DNA of 34,342 nt from Halanaerobium saccharolyticum (GCF_003259895.1 NZ_QLME01000030.1:1-34342); one strand, 5' to 3'; shown: positions 1 to 8,346, counted from the first letter of the stretch. Notes: generated by a model not told the origin, from the letters alone. Translations and numbers: made by a program.

Positions 1-39
1 TCTCAATTTTTGCTGGAGATTATTTGTGCGACGCTTATT

Positions 40-68
40 ATCTTATCAGTCTCCTTTTGCTTTGTCAA
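40..68 (-). promoter_or_regulatory. Proximal rRNA-type promoter (P2)
   Basis: On the minus strand a -35 TTGACA (63-68) lies 17 bp from a -10 TAAGAT (40-45). It repeats almost exactly the promoter 94 bp upstream, including the AAG after the -35 and the AAT after the -10. The initial transcript contains GTCGC and runs off the left edge. Two copies of this arrangement in tandem are typical of rRNA operons. No rRNA sequence is itself in the window at this end. Confidence 0.8.
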
Positions 69-133
69 GAACTTTTTAAGATAATTTTGTCGGCCGAAAA
101 AATATCTTTCATAACTTTTCAGCGACATACATT

Positions 134-162
134 ATCTTAGCATCAAATATCCTCTTTGTCAA
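134..162 (-). promoter_or_regulatory. Distal rRNA-type promoter (P1)
   Basis: On the minus strand TTGACA (157-162), a 17-bp spacer and TAAGAT (134-139), followed by a leader containing GTCGCTGA. It fires away from yjbQ toward the left edge, with no protein gene downstream in the window. Together with the near-identical copy at 40-68 it is best read as the tandem promoter of an rRNA operon beginning just outside. Confidence 0.8.
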
Positions 163-185
163 GGGTCAGAGCCAAAAAAAACATT

Positions 186-593
186 CTAATCTCGTATAAT
201 TTTTAAATAAATATTTCTGCTTCTGGGACCATCAAACTCACAAAAATATATTCCCTGCCAGGTTCCTAATAATAATTTTTTATTTTCAACTATAATACTC
301 TGATTTACTCCAAATAAACTGGATTTTATATGGGCAGCAGAATTTCCTTCTAAGTGGGAATAATTATCATCAAAAGGTACTATTTTATTTATTTCTTTTT
401 TGATATCTGCTTTCACATCTGGATCTGCATTTTCATTTATAGTAACTGCAGCAGTAGTGTGAGGAATATGAATCTCAACCAATCCCGATTCAAGCTCGGC
501 TTTTTGAACTGCCCTTTGAACTTCATTTGTAATGTCAATGAGTTCTACCTTATTATTTGTTTTAATTGATAATTTTGTAAACATATCAGACAC
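186..593 (-). CDS. yjbQ: YjbQ/UPF0047 family protein
   Basis: A 135-residue protein covering the whole length of the UPF0047 (YjbQ) family, a small soluble beta-rich fold. Family marks visible are HTTAAV at residues 45-50, NENAD at 53-57, a conserved stretch GNSAAH at 83-88, and GTWQGIYF at 110-117 near the C terminus. Members have been called secondary thiamine-phosphate synthases because some complement thiamine mutants, but the physiological reaction is uncertain. The start is an ATG preceded by GAAAGGAGTG. It lies after the lysS terminator, so it is probably transcribed alone from a weak promoter in the 60-bp gap. Its 3' side abuts the rRNA-type promoters. Family assignment is firm; function is not. 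Confidence 0.9.
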   Translation of the reverse strand: MSDMFTKLSIKTNNKVELIDITNEVQRAVQKAELESGLVEIHIPHTTAAVTINENADPDVKADIKKEINKIVPFDDNYSHLEGNSAAHIKSSLFGVNQSIIVENKKLLLGTWQGIYFCEFDGPRSRNIYLKIIRD

Positions 594-653
594 TCCTTTC
601 TATTTTTTTGAAAACAACTAAAGTATAGACTGAAAATTTAATTAATTAGGTTT

Positions 654-684
654 AAAAACACAGCCAGGATATTTTCATCCCGGC
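654..684 (-). terminator. Rho-independent terminator after lysS
   Basis: On the minus strand an 8-bp stem (GCCGGGAT with ATCCTGGC, one G-U) closes a short A-rich loop at 663-684 and is followed by TGTGTTTTT. It lies just past the lysS stop codon and ends the greA-lysS transcript. Confidence 0.85.
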
Positions 685-707
685 CATATTTCAATTTATA
701 ATTTTGA

Positions 708-2189
708 TTATTCATTACTTTCCGGTCTCATAGTTGGAAATAAAATTACATCTCTAATAGAACTGGAGTTGGTCAATAACATAATTAGTCTATCAATACC
801 TATACCCAGTCCACCTGTAGGTGGCATACCATATTCTAAAGCTCTAATAAAATCGTAATCCATCATCTGTGCTTCTTCATCACCAGCTTCACGCATTTCT
901 ACCTGTTTTTCAAATCTACGCTTCTGTTCTTCTGGGTCATTTAACTCACTAAAAGCATTGGCAATTTCTCTACCATAAACAAAAGCTTCAAAACGATAAG
1001 TAAAACGCGGATCATCTTCAATCTTTTGTGCTAATGGAGATACTTCAATTGGATAGTCCATTATAAAAGTAGGCTGAATTAATTTATCTTCAACTCTTTC
1101 TTCAAAAACTTCATTTAAAACTTCACCATAAGAAAGTCCTGTTTCTGGTTTTACCCCCACAGATGCGGCAGCTTCATATGCTTCTTCTGCTGTCTCAAAT
1201 TCTGTGAAATCTACATCTGCATATTTTTTAACGGCCTCCACCATTGTAATTCTTTCCCAGGGAGTCGCAAAATCCAGTTCTGTTTCTTCATATTCTAAAC
1301 TTTTAGTTCCCAGAACTTCTTCTGCTAAATGACTAACCATTTTCTCAGTTAATTCCATCATATCATGGTAATCTGCCTGTGCCTGATAAAGTTCCAGAGT
1401 TGTAAATTCCGGATTGTGTTTATAGGACATACCTTCATTGCGGAAATTTCTATTGATTTCAAATACTTTCTCAAATCCACCAACAATTAACTTTTTAAGA
1501 TAAAGCTCTGGCGCAATTCTTAAATATAAATCCATATCTAAAGTATTATGATGAGTAACAAAAGGACGAGCAGTAGCTCCACCTGCAATTGGATGCATCA
1601 TTGGAGTTTCCACTTCTAAAAAACCTCTATCTTCCAGATATCTCCTCATCTCTTTGATAATCTTACTTCTAACTACAAAGGTCTCTTTAACATCAGGATT
1701 TACTATCAAGTCTAGATATCGCTGCCGATAACGAATATCTTTATCTTTTAAGCCATGAAATTTTTCAGGTAATGGTCTTAACGACTTAGTTAATAATTCA
1801 AAGGAAGAAACTCTAATAGAAATCTGGCCTCTATTAGTTTTAAATACTGTACCTGTAATACCAACCAGATCACCAAGATCCAGATCTTGAAAAAACTCAT
1901 AACGATCTTCTCCAATATTATTCTGCTTGATATATAGTTGAACCTTTCCACTCATATCCATTAAATCAGCAAAACTTGCTTTACCATGAGTACGAATCGC
2001 CATCAAGCGTCCGGCTAACTTTACTTCTTTTTCTTCCAGTTCTTCAAAATTATCTTCTACCTCTGCTGCATGATGAGTCACTTCATATTTTTCGGCAAAA
2101 GCCTTTTCCTTTTCTTCTTTCAGTTGAGATAACTTTTCCCGTCTCTGTAACATTAACTCATTCATATCTTCGAGCATATTTTCACTCAT
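708..2189 (-). CDS. lysS: Lysyl-tRNA synthetase, class II
   Basis: A 493-residue cytoplasmic enzyme that charges tRNA-Lys with lysine using ATP. The N-terminal helical lead and OB-fold anticodon-binding domain occupy roughly residues 1-150. The class II catalytic core follows, with motif 2 around FRNEGMS and motif 3 GLGIGIDRL at residues 460-468. Length is normal for bacterial LysS (about 490-500). The start ATG has a GGAG sequence rather far upstream (about 13 nt); an in-frame ATG four codons in is an alternative. It follows greA by 89 bp. That gap contains a 7-bp perfect hairpin (2219-2238) but no terminator T-run, so greA and lysS probably share the promoter at 2919-2947. A terminator follows the gene. 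Confidence 0.97.
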   Translation of the reverse strand: MSENMLEDMNELMLQRREKLSQLKEEKEKAFAEKYEVTHHAAEVEDNFEELEEKEVKLAGRLMAIRTHGKASFADLMDMSGKVQLYIKQNNIGEDRYEFFQDLDLGDLVGITGTVFKTNRGQISIRVSSFELLTKSLRPLPEKFHGLKDKDIRYRQRYLDLIVNPDVKETFVVRSKIIKEMRRYLEDRGFLEVETPMMHPIAGGATARPFVTHHNTLDMDLYLRIAPELYLKKLIVGGFEKVFEINRNFRNEGMSYKHNPEFTTLELYQAQADYHDMMELTEKMVSHLAEEVLGTKSLEYEETELDFATPWERITMVEAVKKYADVDFTEFETAEEAYEAAASVGVKPETGLSYGEVLNEVFEERVEDKLIQPTFIMDYPIEVSPLAQKIEDDPRFTYRFEAFVYGREIANAFSELNDPEEQKRRFEKQVEMREAGDEEAQMMDYDFIRALEYGMPPTGGLGIGIDRLIMLLTNSSSIRDVILFPTMRPESNE

Positions 2190-2278
2190 TATAAATATCC
2201 AACTCCTTATTTAATTATAATAGAGCTCCACCTCTATTTCTTTTAATTCGTAGTAAATTTAATAATAAAATTTAATTA

Positions 2279-2761
2279 TTAATGTTTAACTTTTTTAATT
2301 GAAATGATTTCATATTCAACTTCTCCAGCAGGAGTTTCAACTTTTACCTGATCTCCAATAACATGTCCCAAAATTGCTTTACCAATTGGAGACTCATTAG
2401 AAATCCTATTATTTAAAGGGTCAGCTTCCGCCGAGCCAACTAAAGTATAGCTTATTTTTTCATCACTATCAAGGTCGTGCAGCATAACTGTAGTTCCCAG
2501 GTTAACTTTTTTATCAGTTACTTCTTCATCCTTAACCACATGAGCATTATTCAACATATTTTTTATTTCCTGAATTCTACCTTCAACAAAAGCCTGCTCA
2601 TTTTTTGCATCATCATATTCGGAGTTCTCACTTATATCTCCAAATTCTCTTGCCACCTTGATTCTTTTTGCAACTTCACGTCTTTTTTCTGTCTCTAAAT
2701 ATTCTAATTCGTTTTCTAATTTTTCAAATCCTTCTTCAGTCAGCATTACCTGATCTGCCAT
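2279..2761 (-). CDS. greA: Transcription elongation factor GreA
   Basis: A 160-residue GreA of standard length. It enters the secondary channel of RNA polymerase and stimulates cleavage of backtracked RNA. The N-terminal coiled coil covers about residues 5-75, including the acidic tip region GDISENSEYDDAKNEQ whose acidic residues act at the polymerase active site. The C-terminal FKBP-like domain covers about 80-160 and includes SPIGKAILG. The start ATG is preceded by GAGGTAG. It has its own consensus promoter and a leader of about 150 nt containing a REP-like hairpin pair. It heads a greA-lysS unit; dusB-greA-lysS adjacency is common in Firmicutes. Confidence 0.97.
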   Translation of the reverse strand: MADQVMLTEEGFEKLENELEYLETEKRREVAKRIKVAREFGDISENSEYDDAKNEQAFVEGRIQEIKNMLNNAHVVKDEEVTDKKVNLGTTVMLHDLDSDEKISYTLVGSAEADPLNNRISNESPIGKAILGHVIGDQVKVETPAGEVEYEIISIKKVKH

Positions 2762-2824
2762 AACTATCTACCTCTGCTTTCTAATAATATTTAATTTCCA
2801 AATTATCTAAATTGTCTAATATAT

Positions 2825-2896
2825 TTAAAAGTGCCAAATGGGCCAACAATCACAGCCCAACAAGAAATTGTGCCAGGTACTATAACCTGACACTAC
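2825..2896 (-). repeat. REP-like inverted-repeat element in the greA leader
   Basis: Read on the minus strand, a 9-bp stem (GTGTCAGGT with ACCTGGCAC, one G-U) encloses a 6-nt loop. It is followed by a second hairpin (GGGC with GCCC) and another GGCAC. The GTGCCA hexamer occurs twice on the + strand (about 2831 and 2872). The layout resembles the short palindromic repeats, with TGTCAGG/CCTGACA-type ends, associated with REP-type Y1 transposases. Only one copy is in this window, so its repetitive nature is inferred. Confidence 0.5.
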
Positions 2897-2918
2897 TATA
2901 AATCTACAATTATTAATT

Positions 2919-2947
2919 ATTATAAAGAACTTTAGTTTTATTGTCAA
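2919..2947 (-). promoter_or_regulatory. Consensus sigma-A promoter for greA-lysS
   Basis: On the minus strand TTGACA (2942-2947), a 17-bp spacer and TATAAT (2919-2924): both hexamers match the consensus exactly. It lies 30 bp past the dusB stop and drives greA through the repeat-bearing leader. Confidence 0.88.
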
Positions 2948-2976
2948 GCAAGATTTGGCTAATCACCATAGTAAAT

Positions 2977-3951
2977 CTAGGAACTTAAAGAATTTTTGTG
3001 TTTTCTTAGTAATTTAATCAAAGCTTTTGCTTCTGAAAGTTGATTGACTTTATTTTTGATTTCACTGGCATTAGGCAAGCCCTTCAAATACCAGGAGATA
3101 TGTTTACGCATAATTGGTACTCCATGTTGTTCTCCATAATAATCAACTGCAAGCCTTAAGTGTCTAACAGCCATTTCAATTTTTTCTGCATAAGAAGGAG
3201 CGTTAATTAACTTCCCCTTCTCTAAATACTTATTGACTTCCTTAAAAATCCAGGGATATCCCTGGGCAGCTCTACCGATCATAATACCATCACAGCCGGT
3301 CTCTTCAAAAATGGCTTTTGCATCCTTGGCAGAAAAAATATCTCCATTTGCAATAACCGGAATATCTACTGACTGAACAACTTTTTTAATTATTTTCCAG
3401 TCAGCCTCTCCTTTATAATACTGACTGCGGGTCCTGCCGTGAACTGCAGCTGCTGCCGCCCCAGCTTCTTCTGCAATTTTGGCCAGTTCAACTGCATTGA
3501 TATTCTCTTCATCCCAGCCGCTTCGCATTTTTACAGTTACAGGAACCTCAGCTGCGTTAACCGTAGATTTTATAATTTGATAGGCAAGATCTAAATCTTT
3601 CATTAAGGCAGAACCTGCACCATTTTTCACAATCTTACGGGCGGGACAACCCATATTAATATCAATTATATCTACCTGATATTCTTCCGAAATCCCAGCT
3701 GCAGCCCGGGCCATAAATTCTGGCTCTTCCCCAAATATCTGGACAGCTATCTTCCCATTTTCATTTTTTTCAAATTCTATTAATTCTGCTGTTCTTTTAT
3801 TTCCATATTCATAGCCTTTAGCGCTAACCATTTCAGTATAAAGAAGCTCAACTCCCATTTCCCTAATCAGCTGGCGGTAAGGATAATCACTTACTCCGGC
3901 CATCGGAGCTAAAAAAACTGCAGGTTCAATCTTTAAATCAGCAATTTTCAT
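2977..3951 (-). CDS. dusB: tRNA dihydrouridine synthase DusB
   Basis: A 324-residue FMN enzyme that reduces specific uridines in the tRNA D-loop to dihydrouridine with NAD(P)H. The N-terminal TIM barrel shows the flavin-site motif PMAGVSD at residues 16-22 and the GCPA motif with catalytic Cys102. A C-terminal helical tRNA-binding domain follows from about residue 240. Length matches the DusB group. Its ATG begins directly after the coaX stop codon with no spacer, so the two are translationally coupled; the G-rich end of coaX (GGAATGGGG) supplies the ribosome binding site. No hairpin terminator follows before the greA promoter. Confidence 0.95.
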   Translation of the reverse strand: MKIADLKIEPAVFLAPMAGVSDYPYRQLIREMGVELLYTEMVSAKGYEYGNKRTAELIEFEKNENGKIAVQIFGEEPEFMARAAAGISEEYQVDIIDINMGCPARKIVKNGAGSALMKDLDLAYQIIKSTVNAAEVPVTVKMRSGWDEENINAVELAKIAEEAGAAAAAVHGRTRSQYYKGEADWKIIKKVVQSVDIPVIANGDIFSAKDAKAIFEETGCDGIMIGRAAQGYPWIFKEVNKYLEKGKLINAPSYAEKIEMAVRHLRLAVDYYGEQHGVPIMRKHISWYLKGLPNASEIKNKVNQLSEAKALIKLLRKHKNSLSS

Positions 3952-4725
3952 TTAAGACCCCATTCCATTTATATCAGCAATATATTTTAATCCTTTTAAA
4001 GTTAAAAATGGCTCAACATACTCAATCGAATCAGTTTCTGCTGCAATTAAACTTACCAGTCCCCCGGTGGCAATAACAACCGCATCCTGGGAAAGTTCCT
4101 GTTTGAATTTCTTAACCAGGTATTCAACCTGTCCGACAAAACCATAGACTATACCTGATTTCATTCCATCAATTGTATTTTTACCTATTGCCTTACCAGG
4201 CCCAATTAACTCAATTCTTGGTAGTTTAGCAGACTGATTAAATAGTGCCTCAGCAGAAATTCCAATCCCTGGTGCTATAGAACCCCCAAGATATTCTCCC
4301 TTTTCCGAAACTGCACAAAAAGTTGTAGCAGTACCAAAGTCAACAATTATCAGAGGTCCGTCATAAAGATGGCCTGCCGCTACCGCATTAACAATCCGGT
4401 CAGCACCAACCTCTTTTGGATTGTCAGTTTTAATATTCATACCTGTTTTAACACCTGGGCCAACAACTAATGGATTCACATTAAAATAACGATAGGATGT
4501 TTTCTTTAAAATCCTCAAAATTGGTGGGACAACACTTGAAATAATAATTGAGTTTACAGCCTGATTATCAATATCTGCTGACTCAAATAAACTTTTAAAA
4601 ATCATCCCGTATTCATCTGGAGTTTTATTTCTATCAGTAGAAATTCTCCAGTGAGTTTTCAACTCATCACCCTGATATAAACCCAGTACTGTATTAGTAT
4701 TGCCAATGTCCATTGTTAAAATCAT
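3952..4725 (-). CDS. coaX: Type III pantothenate kinase
   Basis: A 257-residue CoaX that phosphorylates pantothenate with ATP in the first step of coenzyme A synthesis. This class needs a monovalent cation and is not inhibited by CoA. It belongs to the ASKHA fold: [12 protein letters not shown] at residues 6-17 is the phosphate-1 motif, GADRIVNA lies at 107-114 and VDFGTATTF at 128-136. The length is typical. The start is an ATG with a GGAGC ribosome binding site. coaX lies near ftsH in Bacillus too; here other genes separate them. A terminator upstream (4821-4855) isolates it from the flavoprotein gene, and it is co-transcribed with dusB. Confidence 0.95.
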   Translation of the reverse strand: MILTMDIGNTNTVLGLYQGDELKTHWRISTDRNKTPDEYGMIFKSLFESADIDNQAVNSIIISSVVPPILRILKKTSYRYFNVNPLVVGPGVKTGMNIKTDNPKEVGADRIVNAVAAGHLYDGPLIIVDFGTATTFCAVSEKGEYLGGSIAPGIGISAEALFNQSAKLPRIELIGPGKAIGKNTIDGMKSGIVYGFVGQVEYLVKKFKQELSQDAVVIATGGLVSLIAAETDSIEYVEPFLTLKGLKYIADINGMGS

Positions 4726-4820
4726 TTTCCTGCTCCTTATTAATTTATATTTAAATATCCGTCTGACTTTTAAAACAAAAATAGATTTAGCTTAATATAT
4801 CTCAAAGCAGCAGAATATTT

Positions 4821-4855
4821 AAAAGCTGCAGTTATATTGTAAACTAAACTGCAGC
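4821..4855 (-). terminator. Terminator after the nitronate monooxygenase-like gene
   Basis: A perfect 9-bp stem (GCTGCAGTT at 4825-4833 on the + strand with AACTGCAGC at 4847-4855) encloses an AT-rich 13-nt loop. On the minus strand it is followed by TTTTAAA. It lies just after the stop codon at 4874. Confidence 0.75.
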
Positions 4856-4873
4856 CAGATATCAAGTTATTGC

Positions 4874-5815
4874 TTAATCACTAAAATATTCCTTAATCTG
4901 CTGGAAAATTTCTTTAGTCGATAAAATTTCATTGATCTTACCAATACTAGCTCCGGTAAAGAAAACTCCATTTTCTAGGTCTCCAGCTCTGGCATTAATT
5001 AAAGCATCTTTAATACAAAATTCCCGGGAACAGGTTTTTAAGCAGTCAGTGCAATTTGCCGGAGGTGGAGCTTCTCCTGCTTCAATTAACTCTGAAAATC
5101 TCGTTTTAATTGCATTTGCATAATAACCAGCAGAACTCATTATTTTTATAACATCATCTGAAGTAGCTTCAACACAGAGTTCTTTAAATTCTTCGGCAAT
5201 TGAAGCTTCTTTACTTGCCAAAAATCTTGTTCCCATTTGAACTCCATCTACCCCCAGTTCAAACATTGACTCAATATCAGCAGGAGTAACTACTTCTCCT
5301 GCCCCAATCACCGGGATATCTACCTTCCCAGTTATTTTCTTAACTAAATCAAAACTATATTCATCACTACCGAGATGACCACCTGCATTTCCACCTTCTA
5401 CTACAACAGCAGCCGCACCCAGTTTCTGAGAAATACGAGCCAATTTAAGAGATGAAACGATAGGTATTACCGGGGTATTAGATTCTTTGCCAACCCCAAA
5501 CATATCCCGAGAAAATCCAGCTCCCGAAATTATACAATCTATTCCTGCTTCTACTGAAGCTTTCAACAATTCACTAAATCCAGTAGCAGCAAACATTATA
5601 TTTACACCAATTATACCATCACTTAATTTTCTTGCCTTCTTGATTTCTGATTTCAATTCCTGTGGTGTCATAACTGAAGCACCAATTACTCCAATTCCAC
5701 CTTCATTAGCAACAGCAGCGGCAAGTTCTGCCATTGAAACTCTAATTGCCATTCCTCCCTGTATAATAGGGAATTTAGCCTTCAAATCACCAATTTTCAA
5801 TTTAGGTAACTTCAA
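4874..5815 (-). CDS. Nitronate monooxygenase-like / YrpB-type flavin oxidoreductase
   Basis: A 313-residue FMN-dependent TIM-barrel protein of the nitronate monooxygenase / 2-nitropropane dioxygenase family, related to enoyl-ACP reductase FabK. The N-terminal IIQGGM (residues 17-22) and the EGGNAGGHLG phosphate/active-site loop (140-149, His147) are diagnostic. After about residue 250 there is a cysteine cluster, C255, C258, C262 and C267, that looks like a metal-binding knot. The start is a TTG preceded by AGGAGTG at good spacing, with no better ATG nearby. It is monocistronic or follows the BMP gene after 105 bp, and is terminated by a strong hairpin. The true substrate (nitronate, enoyl-ACP or another) cannot be told from sequence. 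Confidence 0.85.
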   Translation of the reverse strand: MKLPKLKIGDLKAKFPIIQGGMAIRVSMAELAAAVANEGGIGVIGASVMTPQELKSEIKKARKLSDGIIGVNIMFAATGFSELLKASVEAGIDCIISGAGFSRDMFGVGKESNTPVIPIVSSLKLARISQKLGAAAVVVEGGNAGGHLGSDEYSFDLVKKITGKVDIPVIGAGEVVTPADIESMFELGVDGVQMGTRFLASKEASIAEEFKELCVEATSDDVIKIMSSAGYYANAIKTRFSELIEAGEAPPPANCTDCLKTCSREFCIKDALINARAGDLENGVFFTGASIGKINEILSTKEIFQQIKEYFSD

Positions 5816-5920
5816 TTTATCACTCCTAAAAATATTCTTAACTTTATTCTATCCTATCTTATCACAGAATCCACAGGATTTAAATGTTTTTTTGACTAAA
5901 GGTCATATTTTAAGCTGAAT

Positions 5921-6886
5921 CTACTGATTTGATTGCCTTATTTCTATTTCTCCAGCCAAAAACTGCTGTTTATACTCTTCAACTTTGTTTAATATTTCCT
6001 GGCTCAGCCTATCTTCTGCCTGATTTTCTTCTAAAAGAAATGCATTATCAACCAGACCATACTCTTTTATTTCATTTACATAATTATCATTATAATAGCT
6101 TTCAATTACCTGCTCTACTAAATAATCTGTATTTTTCTGAATAACAGTCAGGATATTATTTGGGGCTAAATCAATATCGCCAGCATCTAAAGAAATTAAG
6201 TTAATATTCTGTTCCAGAGCAGTATCTATTATCCCTTTTGAAGCAGCTCCTGCAGCATAAAAAATTAGATCAACATTTTGACTCACAAGTTCACCACTTA
6301 TTTCTTTTGCTGTAGAAAAATCATTAAAACTACCTAAATAGCGATTTATGACTTCTATTTCAGAATTTACAACCTCAACGCCTGTGTTAAAACCTCTTTC
6401 GAAATTTCTGATTTTTTCAGTTTCTCGTCCACCAATAAAGGCTACAGTAGAACTTTCAGTTTTTAAAGCAGCAATTATTCCTGCCAGAAAAGCTGCCTCT
6501 TCTTCTCTAAAAGTAAGGGACATGACATTTTCTTCTTCTACTATTCCGTCAAATATCACAAAATTAATTTCTGGATACATTTGGGCAGCCTCTTTGACCG
6601 CCTGTTCCATTGTAAAACCTGTTCCCCAGATTAAATCAAAATTATTTTCTGCAAAGTGATTAATATTTTCCTGATAATCCGTCATTAATTCTGATTCTCT
6701 AAATTCAAGTTTTAAATTAAAATTTTGATTAACATTATTTAAAGACTCTCTCAACTGTTCATTATAACTATTATCTTCAAAACCACCAATATCACTTACC
6801 AGTGCTACCTCCAGATATTGAGCAGATGCAGAAAATGAAAATATTAAAAGTAATAATAAAATTATCGATAATTTTTTATAGCTCAT
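5921..6886 (-). CDS. BMP-family (Med-like) periplasmic binding protein
   Basis: A 321-residue secreted protein of the basic membrane protein / Med family, the binding components of nucleoside-type ABC importers. Residues 1-22 are a signal peptide with a leucine-rich core ending SASA-Q. There is no lipobox cysteine, so it would be cleaved by signal peptidase I and released rather than lipid-anchored. Family marks include ALVSDIGGFEDNSYNE near the mature N terminus and LAGIIAAL. It starts 20 bp after birA, so the two are co-transcribed. No ATPase or permease of this system is nearby, so it is an orphan. Bacillus Med acts in regulation rather than transport, so that role is also possible. Ligand unknown. 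Confidence 0.82.
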   Translation of the reverse strand: MSYKKLSIILLLLLIFSFSASAQYLEVALVSDIGGFEDNSYNEQLRESLNNVNQNFNLKLEFRESELMTDYQENINHFAENNFDLIWGTGFTMEQAVKEAAQMYPEINFVIFDGIVEEENVMSLTFREEEAAFLAGIIAALKTESSTVAFIGGRETEKIRNFERGFNTGVEVVNSEIEVINRYLGSFNDFSTAKEISGELVSQNVDLIFYAAGAASKGIIDTALEQNINLISLDAGDIDLAPNNILTVIQKNTDYLVEQVIESYYNDNYVNEIKEYGLVDNAFLLEENQAEDRLSQEILNKVEEYKQQFLAGEIEIRQSNQ

Positions 6887-6906
6887 TGTTTTAATCCTTT
6901 CTACTT

Positions 6907-7746
6907 TTAATCATTATTATATTTGTCCAGGCTCTGATAATCTAAAGAAGTATTTACAGACTGCAGCTTTTTATTCTGTCCATTTTCAAAAGCAACTAAT
7001 AATTCACCACTATCAAGTATATCTCTAATAATACCAGTATATTTCTTGTTTTTAAATTCAAAATCTAGTTTTTTACCAACTAAATCTAATTCTTTTTTCC
7101 AACTGGCAAGTATCATCTCTCTACTGCCGCTCAAATAATTTTTAATATAAAAATTAAGCTGTTCAATCAGCTTAGCCAAAAATATATTTTTATCAATTCT
7201 TTTATTTTTTTCTAGATAATAAGAAGTTGCTATTTTTTTAATTTCAGAGCTAAATTCTGTATTATTTAGATTAATACCACAGCCAATTATTACAAAAGTA
7301 TCTTTTTGAGCATTAAAAACTAACTCCGATAAGATACCACATATTTTTTTATTATCCACCAATATATCATTGGGCCATTTCAAATTTGTTTCTAAATCAA
7401 AAATTTTAAAAGTTTCTTTAACAGCCAGGGATGCAGCCGCAGTAATTTGTGGAATCTGATCAATATTATTTTTCGCCTGAAAAAGAAAAGACACCGCTAT
7501 ACTGGCAGGATCACTCGATAACCAGTTGTGACCCCTTCTGCCGCGTCCTGTAAGCTGCGAATCAGCAGCAAAAATAATTAAGTCTTTAGATTCATTTTTT
7601 TGATCTAAACTCCTCTGCACAAATTCTTTAGCCTGATTATTTGTCGAATCTATACTTTTAAATAATTTTAAAGAAATGTCCCGGAGCAGCGATTGCCGAA
7701 GATTATTTTCTATTAGGACCTGATTAAAAAAGTTTGGATTTCCCAT
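6907..7746 (-). CDS. birA: Biotin--[acetyl-CoA-carboxylase] ligase without HTH domain
   Basis: A 279-residue biotin protein ligase that activates biotin with ATP and attaches it to the lysine of carboxylase carrier domains. The biotin/adenylate loop GRGRRGHNW is at residues 67-75, and KWPNDI is near 123-128, followed by a lysine-rich NKKICGIL segment. A C-terminal SH3-like domain includes GIIRDIL. The N-terminal winged helix of regulatory BirA (about 60 residues) is missing, so this is a catalytic-only group I enzyme and should not repress biotin genes itself. The ATG has a TAGGAGAA ribosome binding site. A terminator hairpin ends about 15 nt before that site, so birA relies on readthrough from folT or a promoter inside folT. 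Confidence 0.93.
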   Translation of the reverse strand: MGNPNFFNQVLIENNLRQSLLRDISLKLFKSIDSTNNQAKEFVQRSLDQKNESKDLIIFAADSQLTGRGRRGHNWLSSDPASIAVSFLFQAKNNIDQIPQITAAASLAVKETFKIFDLETNLKWPNDILVDNKKICGILSELVFNAQKDTFVIIGCGINLNNTEFSSEIKKIATSYYLEKNKRIDKNIFLAKLIEQLNFYIKNYLSGSREMILASWKKELDLVGKKLDFEFKNKKYTGIIRDILDSGELLVAFENGQNKKLQSVNTSLDYQSLDKYNND

Positions 7747-7759
7747 AACTAATTCTCCT

Positions 7760-7788
7760 AGAAAAAGGACCCCTGAAGGGCCCTTTTA
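7760..7788 (-). terminator. Terminator between folT and birA
   Basis: On the minus strand an AAAGG-rich 9-bp stem (AAAGGGCCC with GGGTCCTTT, one G-U) closes a tetraloop-like turn and is followed by TTTTT. It lies after the folT stop and only a few bases before the birA ribosome binding site, so it either ends the folT message or attenuates birA. Confidence 0.85.
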
Positions 7789-7803
7789 GTTAATATTTGA
7801 TTA

Positions 7804-8346
7804 TCAGCAGCTTGTTCCTGCTTTGATTTTTTTTACTTTAACAGCATCATAATTTAACAGCAGCTTAATAAAATATGCATAAATCGGGATATTAATTAAC
7901 TGACTGATCACTCTTAGCGGCATTAAGACTGTAAAGGGTACCCCAAATAAAGTGTTTATAAAATATGGTACTAATATCAAAGAAGAAATTATCTGTCCAA
8001 CTGCAATTGATATAAAAATTATCGGCAGAGTTCTACAGCGTTTGAGTACATAAAAAACCATAAACCCTGGAATAAAGCCTGTCAAAAAGGATGTGAATGT
8101 AAAATGAGGCATATAAGCACCCATTGGATTAATAAAATAACCAAGCAGATCGCCAAGTGCTCCCACAATCCCACCAGCAACTGGACCAAAAGCAACACCG
8201 GCAAAAATTATCGGCAGGGCACCAAAACCAATTCTTACACCTTCAACCCCGGCAATTGGAATTCTAATACTTAAAATTCGAGTTAAAATAATAGTCAAAG
8301 CCGTCAAAAATGATAAATAAGCAATCTTTTTTGTACCTATTTTCAT
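7804..8346 (-). CDS. folT: Folate ECF transporter S component FolT
   Basis: A 180-residue, very hydrophobic protein with about six membrane segments. It is the substrate-binding S component of an energy-coupling-factor importer for folates; it would pair with the shared EcfA/A'/T module, which is not in this window. Glycine-rich membrane stretches such as FAGVAFGPVAGG and a conserved NPMGAY-PHFTFTSFLTG region fit the FolT family. The identification is strengthened by the tetrahydrofolate riboswitch directly upstream. The start ATG follows GGGGGGAGGTG at good spacing. It has its own promoter (8533-8561) and a terminator after it. Neighbouring fhs uses tetrahydrofolate. Confidence 0.9.
   Translation of the reverse strand: MKIGTKKIAYLSFLTALTIILTRILSIRIPIAGVEGVRIGFGALPIIFAGVAFGPVAGGIVGALGDLLGYFINPMGAYMPHFTFTSFLTGFIPGFMVFYVLKRCRTLPIIFISIAVGQIISSLILVPYFINTLFGVPFTVLMPLRVISQLINIPIYAYFIKLLLNYDAVKVKKIKAGTSC

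Noticed and set aside
2219..2238. Perfect 7-bp hairpin between greA and lysS as a terminator
   Set aside because: No T-run follows on the minus strand; it may be a minor mRNA structure but cannot be called a terminator.
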